Shown here one piece after another: positions 24,221 through 24,552 of a stretch of 24,552 nucleotides of DNA. The position numbers were made by a program, and so were the translations under genes. Source of the stretch: Peptococcaceae bacterium (GTDB taxonomy: Bacteria > Bacillota > DSM-12270 > Thermacetogeniales > Thermacetogeniaceae); assembly GCA_003160265.1 (NCBI GenBank), contig PLQY01000010.1:15652-40203 (forward strand), written 5' to 3'. The notes under the pieces were generated by a model. The model saw nothing but the letters and a program-made list of their open reading frames with translations. It ran no database searches and was not told the origin of the DNA. Position 1 is the first letter of the stretch. Every line of letters starts with the position of its first letter.

Positions 24221-24552
24221 TTAAGGCACGATCCGGGTGCCTGCTTTTCCTTCCATTGCCGTGACGATGGCTGCCGGTGAGGTGATAAGGCCTTCCCTGC
24301 CGCCGTTTTTGAGGTACCTCAAGATGGCCGTAACCTTGGGGCCCATGTTGCCCGGCGGGAACTGGCCTGCAGCCATAAATGCCTCCGATTCGGCAACGGT
24401 CAACCGGTCCAGCTCTCTCTGTTCCGGTTTGCCAAAGTCAATGGCGACTTTCTCGACACCGGTCGAAATGACCAACAACTCGGATTTGATCTCCGAAGCC
24501 AGCAAGGACGAGGCGTAATCCTTATCGATCACGGCCGCTATCCCATCCAGCT
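24221..24552 (-). CDS. arcC: Carbamate kinase, C-terminal part (5' end outside window)
   Basis: The last ~110 residues of a carbamate kinase (carbamoyl phosphate + ADP to ATP + carbamate). Recognisable are AAVIDKDYASSLLA, VISTGVEKVAIDFGKPEQREL, and the end segment GQFPPGNMGPKVTAILRYLKNGG followed by ITS, all typical of the amino-acid kinase fold of ArcC. The frame is open to the right edge. It is directly coupled to a molybdenum hydroxylase operon, as in bacterial purine-degradation clusters where carbamoyl phosphate from ureide breakdown yields ATP. Confidence 0.92.
   Translation of the reverse strand, partial: LDGIAAVIDKDYASSLLASEIKSELLVISTGVEKVAIDFGKPEQRELDRLTVAESEAFMAAGQFPPGNMGPKVTAILRYLKNGGREGLITSPAAIVTAMEGKAGTRIVP

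Noticed and set aside
1..24552. CRISPR arrays, tRNA or rRNA genes
   Set aside because: No regularly spaced repeat array and no cloverleaf or rRNA-like sequence was seen on either strand.

Overview
All gene assignments here come from reading the sequence by eye; no database search was possible. The window is GC-rich (roughly mid-50s percent, estimated) and looks like an accessory catabolic region of a strictly anaerobic bacterium. A Clostridia-type Firmicute (Moorella/Desulfotomaculum-like) is my best guess. The reasons are strong AGGAGG/GGGAGG ribosome binding sites, frequent TTG and GTG starts, oxygen-sensitive ferredoxin-linked 2-oxoacid oxidoreductase genes, an ADP-forming acyl-CoA synthetase and a PucR-type regulator. 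Every gene except one transposase lies on the minus strand, so transcription runs right to left.

Right part (24552 to 18725): the C-terminal part of a carbamate kinase, then the three subunits of a xanthine-dehydrogenase-family molybdenum hydroxylase (Mo, FAD and 2Fe-2S subunits), then a PucR-type regulator that ends in a clear rho-independent terminator. Next (18713 to 15770) is a two-gene operon for an aspartase-like lyase and a malic enzyme. Its promoter has a perfect 24-bp palindrome over the -35 box. An 873-bp spacer with repeats and hairpins follows.

Middle (14896 to 9970): a complete five-gene branched-chain-amino-acid-type ABC importer (lipoprotein, LivH, LivM, LivG, LivF). An IS110-family transposase (8474-9721, plus strand) sits downstream of it, immediately preceded by a decayed and twice internally deleted copy of a related transposase.

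Left part (7897 to 1): a tightly packed operon with a D-2-hydroxyacid dehydrogenase, a four-subunit 2-oxoacid:ferredoxin oxidoreductase (gamma, delta, alpha, beta), the separate alpha and beta subunits of an ADP-forming acyl-CoA synthetase, a LarA-type nickel-pincer racemase/epimerase homologue, and the FAD subunit of a second molybdenum hydroxylase that runs off the left edge.

Read together, the left operon encodes a short ATP-yielding route: epimerise a 2-hydroxyacid, oxidise it to a 2-oxoacid, decarboxylate it oxidatively to an acyl-CoA with reduced ferredoxin, and recover ATP by releasing the acid. The importer is a plausible but unproven supplier. The true substrate is unknown; lactate is the simplest case, and the attached molybdenum hydroxylase suggests something less ordinary.
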